Assembly: GCA_009801015.1 (NCBI GenBank)
Contig: VHZZ01000264.1
Coordinates: forward strand, 105,936 to 140,305
DNA: 34,370 nucleotides
Source: Silene noctiflora
Taxonomy: Eukaryota > Streptophyta > Magnoliopsida > Caryophyllales > Caryophyllaceae
Reading direction: 5' to 3'
Each line of letters opens with the position of its first letter. Within the stretch, counting starts at the first letter, position 1. Below are positions 1 to 20,321 of this stretch, in pieces. The position numbers and the translations under genes are program-made. The notes beneath the pieces were generated by a model that was given only the letters and a program-made list of their open reading frames with translations, ran no database searches and was not told the DNA's origin.

Positions 1-1140
1 ATGAAGAGGGAAGTGGCGGAGTTTGTGGCCAAGTGTCTAACATGTCAACGGGTGAAAGGGGAGCATAAGAGACCACAAGGTAAAGTACAACCCCTTGATG
101 TGCCGGAATGGAAGTGGGAGTCCATTTCAATGGACTGCATCGCGGGTTTTCCGAGATCGCAAAGAGAAAATAACATGATTTGGGTCATAGTTGATAGATT
201 AACCAAGTTCGCGCATTTCATCCCAATGAAAGACACTTGGAGCAAGGTGGAGCTAGCCAATGCCTATCAGAAGAATGTGGTGAAGTGACATGGGATTCCC
301 AAAGATATAGTGTCGGACCGTGACTCAAGATTTATTTCAAGTTTTTGACAAGAGTTGCAAAATTCATTGGGCACCAAGCTAAAGATGAGTACGGCCTTCC
401 ACCCGGCAACGGATGGGCAAACGGAGAGAACAATTCAAACCCTTGAAGACATGTTAAGGGCGTGTGTGATGGAATTTAGGGGCACTTTGGAGGAGAGGTT
501 GGACTTGATCGAATTGTCATGTAATAATAGTTACCATGCTAGTATTGGCATGACTCTTTTTGAGGCCTTGTATGGGAGGAAATATCGGAGCCCAATTTGT
601 TAGGATGATAGTACCGAAGCTGTTTTGTTAGGACCCCAAATGATCCAAGACATGATTGACCAAGTGCATGTGATCCAAGAGAAAATGAGGGCATCCCAAG
701 ATAGGCAAAAGATCTATGCCGACTTGAGGAGGAGTGACATTGAATTTGAGGTTGGTGACAAGGTTATACTCAAGGTGTCCCCAATGAGAGGAGTTATGAG
801 GTTTGACAAGAGAGGCAAGTTGAGCCAAAAATTCATAGGGTCATATGAGATATTAGATAGAGTTGGAGAAGTGGCTTACCACCTAGCTCTACCCCCGGCA
901 CTTGATCGTGTTCATAACGTCTTCCATATATCCCAATTACGGAAGTATGTTAGTGACCCCTCCCATGTGTTAGAAGCGGAGACAATCGAGTTAGATGATG
1001 TCTTGACCTATATCGAGACCTCTAAGGAGATATTAGATCGGAAAGTGAGAAAGACAAGACATGGAAAAATGGTTTTAGTGAAAATCTTGTGGTCTAACCA
1101 CCAAGTAGAAGAGGCCACTTGGAGGTCGAGGACGCCATAA
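1..1140 (+). mobile_element. Ty3/gypsy retrotransposon fossil: integrase region of pol
   Basis: This is the 3' part of a gypsy-type pol gene, cut off by the window start. The translated pieces show the end of the integrase zinc-binding region (CLTCQRVKGEH), the integrase core ([34 protein letters not shown]) and the C-terminal part (KLSQKFIGSYEILDRVGEVAY, ending near EEATWRSR, a chromodomain-like tail). The order and wording match chromovirus (Tekay/del-like) polyproteins; the lineage is inferred by eye. The copy is broken by a few disruptions and is a fossil. It runs directly into a polypurine tract and a 3' LTR, so it is the end of a plus-strand element. Confidence 0.88.
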
Positions 1141-1383
1141 AGAAGCGTTATCCCTACCTTTTCGAGCAGGTAATGAGTTGGTTACGAGGTTGTAACTTTA
1201 TTTTTAGTGGGGTAGGGCGCGTCGCGCAAAGTACTAGTCCTTATTTCTTATAACATAGAGTGTAGTTAGTGTTGCCCTAACCCTCGAAGTACCCTAGTAC
1301 CTTGAGTTAAGAGTCGGGATTTTAGAACACCTTGTTTGAGGTCGTGATGAGTCGGATCGAACTTCAAGGACGAAGTTCACCTT

Positions 1384-1396
1384 AAGGGGGGAAGAT
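1384..1396 (+). other. Polypurine tract of the plus-strand LTR element
   Basis: A purine run (AAGGGGGGAAGAT) lies immediately before the TGTAATACTC start of the LTR. This is the expected place of the plus-strand DNA primer of an LTR retrotransposon. It shows that the LTR that follows is the 3' LTR of the element whose integrase remnant starts the window. The 1141-1383 stretch before it is its 3' untranslated part, in which I see no other gene. Confidence 0.75.
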
Positions 1397-2880
1397 TGTA
1401 ATACTCATGATTTTTATAAGGTCTTACTCGGTCGAGTTGGCCATCCACTCGACCAAGTGGTGTCTACTTGGGTGCCCTACTCGACCGAGTAGATCTGTGT
1501 TTGTTATTTTGGCTACTGTTTTGTGCACTCGGGCGAGTAGCATGGCCTACTCGGCCGAGTGAGTTTCACTCGTCCGAGTAGCTTACCTACTCGACCGAGT
1601 AGCTCCCACTCGACCGAGTGAAATCGAGCACTCGTCCGAGTGCATGTCGCTGTCACCCTTATCCGCGTAAATGAGTTGTGGACCAAGCGTTTTGTTTTTC
1701 CTCTTCATTTCTTATCACTACTCTCATCCTCTCATTTCAAAACCCCCAAATATCTCCCTCTAAAACCTTATCCCTCCTTTATATTTGTGGTAAAAGAATC
1801 CTACTAATTCTTTTTCATTCACCTTCAATTTGTAAGTGGTTTATTTCCCTTGTTTTTCATCCTCTTCATTAGTATAGTGTAACTAATTAATTAGAGGCTT
1901 ATGTTAAGAATTTAATTAGGGATTTGTTTAAGGATTTCTTAGTATTATTTTATACTAGTATTGTATTGTAATAGATAGTCATATGTTGTGTAGGAGGAGG
2001 CTTCATAGAGGATCATTTCTAGGCTTGTGCGTGTGCTTGATTGAAGAATAACCAAAGGTAGGGTTCTCCCTACTTAGTCTTGGTAGTATAATGCTTTAAT
2101 AATGTTCTTAATTCATTGCATTTTCATGTGAGCAACTATGTTAGTATGAATGGTTTCATGAAATGGTGATGGAATGTTTGATTATGTTAGTAATTGGGCA
2201 TTGGGTTGGTACATGGCATTATGATGCATTATAACATGAGCATGTGGGGAATTGGTTGGGAAGATGCATATTTAATACTTGTCTCAATGATTTGGATGGT
2301 CATATACGTGAGCATTAATTTTTTTTCTATGCATTGATGGTTATGGTGATGATTGGAGATGTTGGTTGGTGGATATTGGTGGATGTTTGTTGATTTTCTT
2401 GGAGACGTGAGGCTGTTGGGAGACCGTCTCACGCTTAGGTCGCCCCTTGGAGCTTCCCACTCCAAGGGGAATGTGCACATTAATGACTTGAGTATACGGA
2501 GGGGCACATGTGGTTGAGACATGTCGCCTGACAGGGGATCCGAGTCGCGCTCGGACCTGGTACCACCGGTGTGTCTGGAGTACCTTTGTTGGACTGCAGT
2601 CCGGATTGTGGATGGGTATGCCTGGGTGTGTCCCAGTACTGGTATTTATAAGGTGGTGTTCTAATCATAATCCCGTTGTATTGCATCAATTATCATTCAT
2701 GCATTTAATTGTAGGCTCGTATTTATATACAAGTTAAACCCTTATATTATCGTGACTAAGCAAATGAGCTTTTTAAACATCCGTGTCGATCCATATGGTG
2801 ATTTCCGCCCATATGGGGAGCAGTGATTTGACAGGTGTGCTTTACATTGCATGGGGCTTGGAGCGGTCTCACATTAGAGT
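1397..2880 (+). mobile_element. 3' LTR of the plus-strand gypsy element (far end uncertain)
   Basis: It starts with TGTAATACTC right after the polypurine tract. It carries an array of ACTCG-NN-CGAGT palindromes, then a pyrimidine-rich stretch around 1690-1870 that looks like a transcription start region. A block at 2405-2660 (GAGACCGTCTCAC, then CTTGGAGCTTCCCACTCCAA, then a GTGTGTCCCAGTACTGG segment) recurs in the minus-strand LTR at 6640-6970. Similarity to that LTR continues to about 2840 (CGATCCATATGGTGATTTCC) and then stops. I cannot find a clear CA end, so the LTR is either truncated or from a diverged subfamily. The end given is approximate. Confidence 0.7.
1424..1642 (+). repeat. Array of ACTCG-NN-CGAGT palindromes, cluster 1 (about 9 copies)
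   Basis: About nine copies of a 12-bp inverted repeat, ACTCG + 2 variable bases + CGAGT, are spaced 10-45 bp apart. Centres seen here are GT, AC, GG, GC and TC; the arms are nearly constant. Many copies extend by one or two complementary bases, as in CTACTCGACCGAGTAG. The cluster starts 27 bp after the LTR start and ends before the pyrimidine-rich start region, in the U3 promoter part. Confidence 0.9.
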
Positions 2881-2889
2881 CGTCACTTT

Positions 2890-4190
2890 GGTCTGTTAGC
2901 TTTTTGACTAAACGTTTGACTTTCTTATCATTTCAATTTTTTTGTATTTTTCAGGGATTTGTGTTGAATCCTAAGACATGTAATCTAATCACTTAACCTT
3001 GACTTATCTAGTTTCTTTTAGATCTTATTGGTAGTCTTGTCTTAAATTGCTTACTATAGAAACTCGCACCATAAAGCTTAGGAAACTAAGTCTTGTAACC
3101 CCTCCATGAGTAGGGATGGCCTAGTGGAAGGCTCTTGGGTTTTGGGGGTTATACATTATAGAAGAAAGGAACATGGCTTAAATTTGAAAGTTCATTTACT
3201 CGGAAATGTTAATGATACTTTACTAAGATGACACTCTCCATTCGTTTTGATTTATACCAAGAAAATATTTGAAGTTTTCGACATCATTTACATGAAGATG
3301 AACATAAAATGTGTCATCGTTTGACATACTTCTACCCTTTTACAAAAATTGTGGAAACTTTAAGACATCCATCATCATGTTTTGGACGGGTTATATGACA
3401 ACTTTGGCATGAATTAGACACAAGAAATAGAATTTTGTGGATTAATTACCAACATTCAATTACTCTACAATTTTATAATTTGTGTTGGGAAGAAAATAAT
3501 ACGATTATGTTTTGGATGCTAAACATGGTCAAGCAATACTTAACTTGAAGAAAAAAAAATCCGGGTAGATATACTACCGAGTTTTTAAGAGTAATTATGA
3601 ACCAAAATTCTTAAGTATGACTTATCAAGGCGTAAAAATAGAGATTAGGATGTAATTGAATAAGTAAGGTATGATAAAAAGCACTAAAACCAAATCTTGT
3701 TGGCTTCGTAATGGGATTTTCGTATAAAGACAAGTTTCCAAAATGAAAATTTTTCTCAATATACATAGTTTCATAACATAGTGGTCTAAAAATGTCATTA
3801 TATGTGACAATCAAGCATGTGAAATCATAAAAATCGATATTTGACTTCTTGAGTCACTACCATATGCACAAATTTAACCCATTTTAAGACAAAATTTTCA
3901 TCTTCACTTTAGTTGATAACATCCATCAAAGTTGTTGGCAAATTATATTACGTAATTGCTTATTCATGGACGCATTTTACTCTATCACGGACTTCTTGCC
4001 ATTTGTTTTCCATACCTTACCCTTCCCCCAAAAAACAAAAAAACAAACCCTCTCTAATTCTCTTACTCACAAAATCAATCAAATCTGTAAGATTAATCAA
4101 CTATGGACGCTCGTTTTCATGTCAATCGAGTAATAATCTCTTATTTATTTACTTCATTAATAATGTTATACGAAGATTAAATTATTTAGA
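2890..4190. other. AT-rich stretch with no recognised gene
   Basis: No coding pattern, RNA gene or clear repeat boundary is visible. A short piece near 3025 (TTATTGGTAGTCTTGTCTTA) resembles the hairpin MITE family found at 28245-28830. The lost end of the plus-strand LTR may lie in the first part. Confidence 0.4.
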
Positions 4191-4419
4191 CTAATGAAAT
4201 TAGGGTTGGCCTTTACCACTAGATTGAAGTCCCGAGTTCAGGAAAGGAAGAATTCTTTTCATAGTGTCATTGTTGACCATTGCAAAAGAACACGCTTTAT
4301 AAATCTTTGCTCAATTAACACTAGATGCGTCATTAATTGATGGAGCTGAGTCATTAATTGATGGGGTGGCTTTTGTAGATGCGTAATAATTGAAAGAATC
4401 AGGAGATATGCCGTTATCG

Positions 4420-4744
4420 GGTTAGAGAAATTGACAAGCATTTATGTGAGGGAGGCGGAACAGCCGTGGACGATAAGTCCAGTATCCGGGGTGGTTAGGT
4501 GGTGTTCGTCTGATGGCCGGTTTGAGGAGGTCGTCAAAACCGGTCGTGGCTCAGGGAAGGCGGCAGTGAGGGTGGTACATGGCGGCTTACGGGTGATGGT
4601 GTTTGGATGGTGGTAGGTAGAGTGAGATAATTGGGAGAAATAATTGAATTAGAACAAAAGAATAAAAAAAAGAATTAAAATAAGAGGGGTATAATGGTCA
4701 TTTATGTCCATAAAAGAGTAAAACCCGTCCATGAATGAGCACCA
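4420..4744 (-). mobile_element. Remnant of a Mutator-type MITE (one end visible)
   Basis: 4672-4744 reads as the terminal part of the MITE that is complete at 22540-23041. It shares the terminal repeat (GGACGGGTTTTACTC on the minus strand, ending GTGGTGCTC) and the following subterminal sequence (a GACCATT stretch and a run close to ACCCC). The other end is not recognised. The GC-rich block at 4440-4615 just inside it (GGCGGAACAGCC, GGTCGTCAAAACCGG) may be MITE interior or a captured fragment. It gives a short open frame with no protein family that I recognise. Confidence 0.5.
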
Positions 4745-5443
4745 CCCTTATATTATTAAACCATGTCTAGGATAAAATCAAAATTTCGTCATGAATCAAG
4801 GGTATTTTGAGGCTCCAAAACAAGATTTCTAAGGTGTAAATGTTGTTTTTGAGACAACTTATGGCTTTACTAGTGAAAATGGTAGTCTTTTAACATATGC
4901 AAACCAAGTTTTATGCATAAAAATCAAAATTTGGGCATGATTTCCCCTAAAATCCGAAAATTTAAGACGATCTTAAGACAAAATTTTCTCACATATAACG
5001 CAAGATCTACAACTAACAACAAGATTAAGCCATTGTTGATCAACTACATTCAACAACAAACACAAGACACTTCATTGTTACCCAAAAATTCACCATTTTC
5101 GAGCTCCTCCATGATGGTCAAGGTTTCAACACAAAATTATTGTTTTTAGCAATATTAATGGTGTAGAAAGCTTATTACAAACATGAATTTAACATAAACA
5201 TTCATTTTAATGCAAAAGCTTAAGTAATCTAGTGTAGATCTAAAGAAACTAAATTGAAGAAAAAAATGAGAATGAAAGAGATGATTCTTACATTGTTAGC
5301 TTAGAATAAGTAGAGTAAGATTAGTGAAGTAATGAGAGGATTTCCAAGCCCAAAGGAGTAAAAATGGTGGTTTTTGTGAGATTTTAGTGAAATAGAGGTG
5401 GAGATATGAAGATAATAATGGAAATAAGAAGATAAGGGAGGGT
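4745..5443. other. Non-coding, AT-rich; possibly transcribed part of a decayed minus-strand LTR
   Basis: No gene is seen. Read on the minus strand, the part next to the palindrome cluster at 5444-5684 goes into a pyrimidine-rich run (5300-5440), then a low-complexity leader. This is the same order as in the better-preserved LTRs of this window. It suggests a further decayed LTR in minus orientation, but no TG..CA ends are visible. Confidence 0.3.
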
Positions 5444-5684
5444 GTCGACCGAGTTGCTTTAACCTGAGTAACTCACTCGGTCGAGTGGGTGACTCACTCG
5501 GTCGAGTGCGAGTCTACTCGGTCAAGTGACCGGTCTAATCGGTCAAGTGACCGGTCTACTCGGTTGAGTGGATTTTTCAGTACTAAACCAATGGTTTTGG
5601 ATTTTCCACTCGGTCGAGTCATAGGTCCACTCGGTCGAGTGGCTCTTCACTCGGTTGAGTGGGTCCTCCCACTCGGTCGAGTAG
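5444..5684 (-). repeat. Array of ACTCG-NN-CGAGT palindromes, cluster 2 (about 10 copies)
   Basis: About ten copies are present. On the plus strand they mostly read ACTCGGTCGAGT, that is ACTCGACCGAGT on the minus strand, with variants GGTTGAG and GGTCAAG. The orientation matches the minus-strand LTR element next to it. No LTR start (TGTAATAC) is found near the cluster, unlike clusters 1, 3, 4 and 6. Confidence 0.88.
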
Positions 5685-6277
5685 CACTGAAAGGTCGAGA
5701 ATTATCGATTAATATCCAGACAAGGTATCCCTGCAACAAAATAAGAGGTTCGCGAGTCCACCGACTAATGGTGACTTGCCCCGGGTTAGCTTACGCGGCA
5801 TTATGCTTGTCGTCCACAACACATTACCTTCTTACTTATAAACATTCTAATGACTATCATCATTACTCTTACTCTACGGTGACACTAGCAATTTAAACAC
5901 ATACATGATATTTACATGCCAAGATTCGGGACTAGTGCCCCTCATGCATATACACACCACAATTCCCTTGAAAACATGTTATATTCACAGTTCGTTCATC
6001 CAACTTCCACAAATTATCGTATTTCGTGTCATATACAAGCACACACTATAAGAATGCATCCATCACAACAACATACATGTAACAATATCATGATTCACAT
6101 AGCGTTCTCATACATACACCCAACTACGTGGTGACCAACCAAGATAATAGGCACTAGTTTTGGCATGAGGACGCCTATTCATCCAAAACCGATCTCCTAT
6201 TGTACTCAAGTCGAGTTCAATTTATTAGACACTCCTAGGTTCATTTTTGGTTCATTGATTTAGGTTCCAAAATCGTC
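5685..6277 (-). mobile_element. Leader/internal remnant of the minus-strand LTR element
   Basis: This lies directly downstream (minus strand) of the primer-binding site at 6278-6289, where an LTR retrotransposon has its leader and the start of gag. I recognise no gag motif. The copy is decayed and its other end is not found in the window. Confidence 0.4.
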
Positions 6278-6289
6278 GCTCTGATACCA
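6278..6289 (-). other. Primer-binding site (initiator tRNA-Met type)
   Basis: The minus strand reads TGGTATCAGAGC, the plant retrotransposon primer-binding sequence complementary to the 3' end of initiator tRNA-Met. It lies 3 bp beyond the GTGTTACA end of the LTR at 6293-8288. This fixes that LTR as the 5' LTR of a minus-strand element. Confidence 0.85.
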
Positions 6290-7106
6290 CTTTGTAACAC
6301 CCCGATTATCCGGCCAAGATAATCGAAGTATTACCATCTCGGTTGCCTGAGGTAGTGTTTCAAAACTCCAATAAAAGAACACTTTATTAATAATATAAAT
6401 TTAATTGTTACAAATAACATGAAGAACAATTACAACTCATTTACTACGGCCTCTAACTCATGTCCACTAACTTGACTCCACTCTCGAAGCGCGGCCCTAA
6501 ATCCTGAATGCATCACAAAACCTGAAATCAACCTGCTCCCCAGATGATCGGAAATATCATATGGATCGACATGGGCCACCCCCGGAAATAGGTGATAGTT
6601 AACAGAAGCCACAAGCAGTCAGTTTCGAAAATATAAATACATATGCCACTACGATGAAACGCGGATATGAAATACGACAATGCAATGCAGGGAGTACAAT
6701 CTCCAACCACACCACTCCGGTACCGGGACACACCCAGACGTACCCACAACCAGGTGACGGCACCGCAGAACCGCCCACCAAAACAACCCAGACCGCAGAC
6801 CGTAAGAAGGTACTCCAGACACAACGGTGCTACCGGGCCCGAGAGCGACTCAGATCCCCTGCCAGACGACGTGACTCAAACTCACGTGTCCCTCCATAAC
6901 TTAAGCCATTAATGCGCACATCCCTCTTGGAGTGGGAAGCTCCAAGAGGCGACCTAAGTGGAAGACGGTCTCCCAACCGCCTTCTGTCTCCAATACAGTC
7001 ATCACACCACCGCCACCAATCTCAAACAAGAATATGTGACATATGAATGTAATTACAATACAATACCGACTACAATCCTTTTATTCGACATATTACCAAC
7101 ATATCA

Positions 7107-7422
7107 TGTAATACCCCACGTAATTGAAGAGGTCCGGTGATAAGCTTAAATGACTAGTGCTTAAAGAGATTGAAAGTACTACTCATATCAACAAAGTGCA
7201 CTTTCTTTTCTGGCCATCCATGCAAAAGAACTCCAAAATTAAGCGTGCTTGACTAGGAGTAGTCTTAGGATGGGTGACCTCCTGAGAAGGTTTCCGGTAT
7301 GCGCATGAGTGAGGACAAAATGCGCTGGAAAGGACCCGTGATGATCTGTGGACAATGTACACAGCCTGGAGAGCTATCATGAGTAACCGCTCCCGACCCA
7401 AGGTTTGGGCCGGGGTGTTACA
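7107..7422 (+). mobile_element. Cassandra solo LTR (TRIM element with 5S rRNA-like sequence)
   Basis: This is a 316-bp unit starting TGTAATACCCCACG and ending GGGGTGTTACA, flanked by the 5-bp direct repeat TATCA (7102-7106 and 7423-7427). It contains a 5S rRNA-like segment. Cassandra elements are terminal-repeat retrotransposons in miniature whose LTRs carry 5S rRNA-derived sequence with pol III promoter boxes. Only one LTR is present between matching target repeats, so it is a solo LTR left by LTR-LTR recombination. It lies inside the minus-strand LTR and is therefore younger. Confidence 0.9.
7228..7292 (+). promoter_or_regulatory. 5S rRNA-like internal pol III promoter region of Cassandra
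   Basis: Close matches to the plant 5S rRNA internal control region are seen in order: box A (AATTAAGCGTGCTT, 7237-7250), an intermediate element (TTAGGAT, 7265-7271) and box C (GGGTGACCTCCTGAGA, 7272-7287). The flanks do not continue as 5S rRNA, so this is not a 5S gene. Whether the boxes still work is unknown. Confidence 0.8.
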
Positions 7423-8031
7423 TATCATGATTTAACCATGTACTCAAGAGTCTAATTCTCAAGTCAACACAACCATTACCATGTGAGATACAATTCCGAG
7501 TCATACACAACTCCACATCAACCTCAATTACCATATGAATGCAAGACTACTCATTTCATGAAATCAAATGATAAATGCACGCAAAACCTATCTATAATAC
7601 CGAAACCGAGTAGGATTAACCTACCTTTAAGCGTTCTCCAACAAGCTACACGAATCCAACCCGATTCCGCCTCATAAAACCGTCTCATCCTACAATAACC
7701 ACATAATAACTATCATAATACATCCCATACTACCATACTAACCAAACCCCTTATTAATACTCACTAATTACCCATTATCTAATTAAAATCACTAATTATC
7801 GAAATATACAAAAACCCCCAAAAGTTAGGGTTAAAGAAGATGTTTAGCTCTACATACCAAGGTGAAAGGATGGTGAGTGAGGTGGAATAATCTTCAATCC
7901 AAGCTTAAACTCCATAGAAATATGGTTGGGAGGATTTTAGAGAGAAGGGAGAGAGTTTAGAGAGAAAGGGAAAAGATAAGAAATGAATTAGGGTTAAGGG
8001 ACGAAATAACAGTTATCGGGTACTTACAGTG

Positions 8032-8209
8032 TCATTCGGTCGAGTGAACGGTCCACTCGGCCGAGTACCACCTACTCGGTCGAGTGCACTATGTACTCGG
8101 CTGAGTCGACTCTACTCGGTCAAGTAGACACTGTACTCGGCCGAGTCCACCCTACTCGGTCCACTTCTAATCTTCACTCGGTCTAGTCTAAGCTCCACTT
8201 GGTCTAATG
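8032..8209 (-). repeat. Array of ACTCG-NN-CGAGT palindromes, cluster 3 (about 9 copies)
   Basis: About nine copies, several of them degenerate at the high-coordinate end (GGTCTAGT, GGTCCACT). The cluster starts about 80 bp after the LTR start at 8288 on the minus strand and ends before the pyrimidine-rich start region, the same place as in the other LTRs. Confidence 0.88.
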
Positions 8210-8288
8210 TAAGGTCAAATCTTCCTCTCGTATGGCTTTCACGCATCCCAAGATTTCTCGTACAGTCCCAAAATATCCGGGTATTACA

Positions 8289-8620
8289 GGAATTGTCATC
8301 CTTAGTTCGGATCAAGGTAGCACCGAAATGGATACAAACACGAAATGGACAACTGACATAGAATCCCATGAAACAAAGGACAAGAAGACACGTTTTCTAA
8401 GTTTTATCAAATATATATTTTATATGTATAAAAGTACAATATTATTTTTATAAAAGTTATCTTATATTAAACTTAGCCCCTACCAAAATATAAATCCTTA
8501 GTCCCTACTAAAAACCCGCTTTTAACCGTATTTTTGGGTTTTCGTACTCAAAACCCGCTTCTAATGCGCTTTAAAGCACCTAAATAATTATCAATCCTTA
8601 GCCCCTACTAAAATCGTCTT
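8289..8620. other. Flanking non-coding DNA with a short dispersed repeat
   Basis: No gene is seen. The phrase CCTTAG(C/T)CCCTACTAAAA occurs three times in variant form (about 8475, 8498 and 8597), interspersed with ACCCGCTT. It is outside the LTR and is likely the old insertion target or another decayed repeat. Confidence 0.4.
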
Positions 8621-8762
8621 ATCATTAACGTTGTAATATGAGCATTGGTACAACAATAACATCAGAGTCTTACTCCCAAAATGATTTGGGGATTAAGGCT
8701 TTGATGTTCTTGTTGTACCAATGCTCATATTACAACATTAATGATTAATATGAGCATTGGTA
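8621..8762 (-). repeat. 125-nt fold-back with LINE/SINE-type tails and 17-bp direct repeats
   Basis: 8621-8656 and 8710-8745 are 36-nt inverted arms with one mismatch. The sequence between them is also largely self-complementary, so the 125 nt form one long hairpin. The inner part is two opposed copies of a tail like that of the LINE at 25244-25850 (GGGATTAAGGCT, TGATG, TTGTTGT). A perfect 17-bp direct repeat (TAATATGAGCATTGGTA) lies at 8634-8650 and 8746-8762, as expected for target-site duplication. It lies about 225 bp downstream of the receptor-kinase stop codon. Confidence 0.8.
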
Positions 8763-8987
8763 TATGTGCAAAATGTAAATGAAGTATCCGGAGTTAAAGA
8801 GGATCGGAATATCACATTACTTAATTTTTTAAGCACTAGTAAAATGAAGTTCAACTGAATTTGAATTAGTAGTTTACTAACGTTTATAAGGACTAAACAT
8901 GTCATTATCATTTTATCGTAAATGCATAAAGCTAAACAGTGAACATCTGAATCTTGTATCCGGATATAAGAAAAACCAGACATACAA

Positions 8988-19108
<10,121 letters not shown>

Positions 19109-20321
19109 TAACTCCTTAATCAAACTCTAAACTACATCTACATTTTGCTGTAATTAAAAGCATTACCCACAAAAAATATAATTAAATAATACGAACTATA
19201 GCATAAATAAATTTTATAAAGTGGAATCTATCAATTTAAAATTACAGCAAGTCAGTAACAGTTAATACAGTTGCTGTGTGCACGTTCTACTACAAAGGAG
19301 ACCTGGCTGCATTACCGTACACCATTGTCAATGGAAAAGCATCCTTTCATAGTATTTTTTTTAAGATTTCACTTCATTTTTCTTGGCAAATCGTGGGTTG
19401 ATTCGTGCAATTTCAATTTTGAATTTTTTATTGGTTGAGGTGTAGGATTTCGTACATCAACCAATGAATCTACTAATCTATTGCGTATTTTTCAATATGG
19501 GGTTAATAGTAGCATATTCAAACAACGTATTGACCTTCTAAAATCCAGTTCTGCAAACTGCAAGACAGGAGTTCTATGATATGGCTCATTCCATCCTATT
19601 TATAATATTCTTTCGATAAATCAAACAGACCATATAGCATATCTATCTATATCCCGCAATGTAGATAAAAAATTATCATTAATGGACCAGCAAAATCAAT
19701 TGAGGACCGAGAATTTGGGATAAAGATAATATTTGATTTTCAATTCCTATTACGATATGAGTGTGGTCAATTTACAAGTTTAAAAAATCCTGCCTAAGAT
19801 GTTTCAGAGATGAACAAAATTGACAACACCAGTTCAATACAGTAACTAATATCGACATGCTGTGCTTGACATTGACCAAGTACTAATAAATCATACTGCC
19901 GCTTCCCTTATCCCGCTGTCTTCACAATACAGGTTAAATTTGCATACATCTGAGCCCCTTACTTCGACATAAGACTATAAGAGAGACTTTAATATGTCGT
20001 CGACTTATCATAAGTCAGATATTGTGGACGCCTCAAGAACTTATCAGTGGACCACGCTCAGAAATATGTGATCAGTATTGAGCATTCCAGGGAGTCCAAA
20101 GCACTCTGGCAGAATGAGGGGAATTAATCAGGACTAAAAAGTCTAACATAACAGAAACAGCTGAAAACCAACAGAGCTCGAAAACTTTCATCAATCTGCA
20201 ATTCAACACAAATGGCTCCATCAGTTATCATCATATTGAAGCTGGCATTGCTTAGTAACTAGTTTAAATTTATAACAATTTCTTTTAGTTTACATTTCCA
20301 GAGTAGACTCGTAACAGTTTC
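19109..20321 (-). promoter_or_regulatory. Upstream region of the receptor-kinase gene
   Basis: No gene is seen. The first 150 bp upstream of the start codon are AT-rich and include a possible TATA box (TATAAAAT on the minus strand, about 19211-19218, some 105 bp before the ATG). Transcription start and regulation cannot be read from the sequence. The rest (19300-20321) holds no recognised repeat or coding pattern. Confidence 0.35.

Larger units (their letters stand above)
6293..8288 (-). mobile_element. 5' LTR of a minus-strand LTR retrotransposon, with a nested Cassandra LTR
   Basis: On the minus strand it begins TGTAATACCCGG (at 8288) and ends GGGGTGTTACA (at 6293), followed by the primer-binding site. 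It spans 1996 bp, of which 321 bp are the Cassandra solo LTR plus one target-site copy, so the original LTR was about 1675 bp. It carries palindrome cluster 3 in its promoter part and a pyrimidine-rich run (CTTTCTCTCTAAACTCTCTC on the minus strand) that looks like the start region. It shares blocks with the LTRs at 1397 and 30525. The partner 3' LTR is not in the window, so age cannot be read from LTR divergence. It predates the Cassandra insertion. Confidence 0.88.

Noticed and set aside
1424-1642. CRISPR-like array
   Set aside because: The repeat units are 12-16 bp palindromes with irregular spacing in a plant LTR; no cas genes and no uniform spacers.
4431-4616. GC-rich plus-strand frame of 61 aa
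   Set aside because: No recognised family, no supporting splice or start context, and it adjoins a MITE end; kept only as a note in the MITE entry.
5489-5896. Plus-strand open frame of 135 aa over palindrome cluster 2
   Set aside because: The protein is just the translated palindrome array (repeats of SSDRS-like words) running into non-coding sequence; no domain or codon pattern.
7228-7292. A 5S rRNA gene
   Set aside because: Only the internal promoter part matches; the ends are LTR sequence with TG..CA borders and a target duplication, so it is Cassandra.
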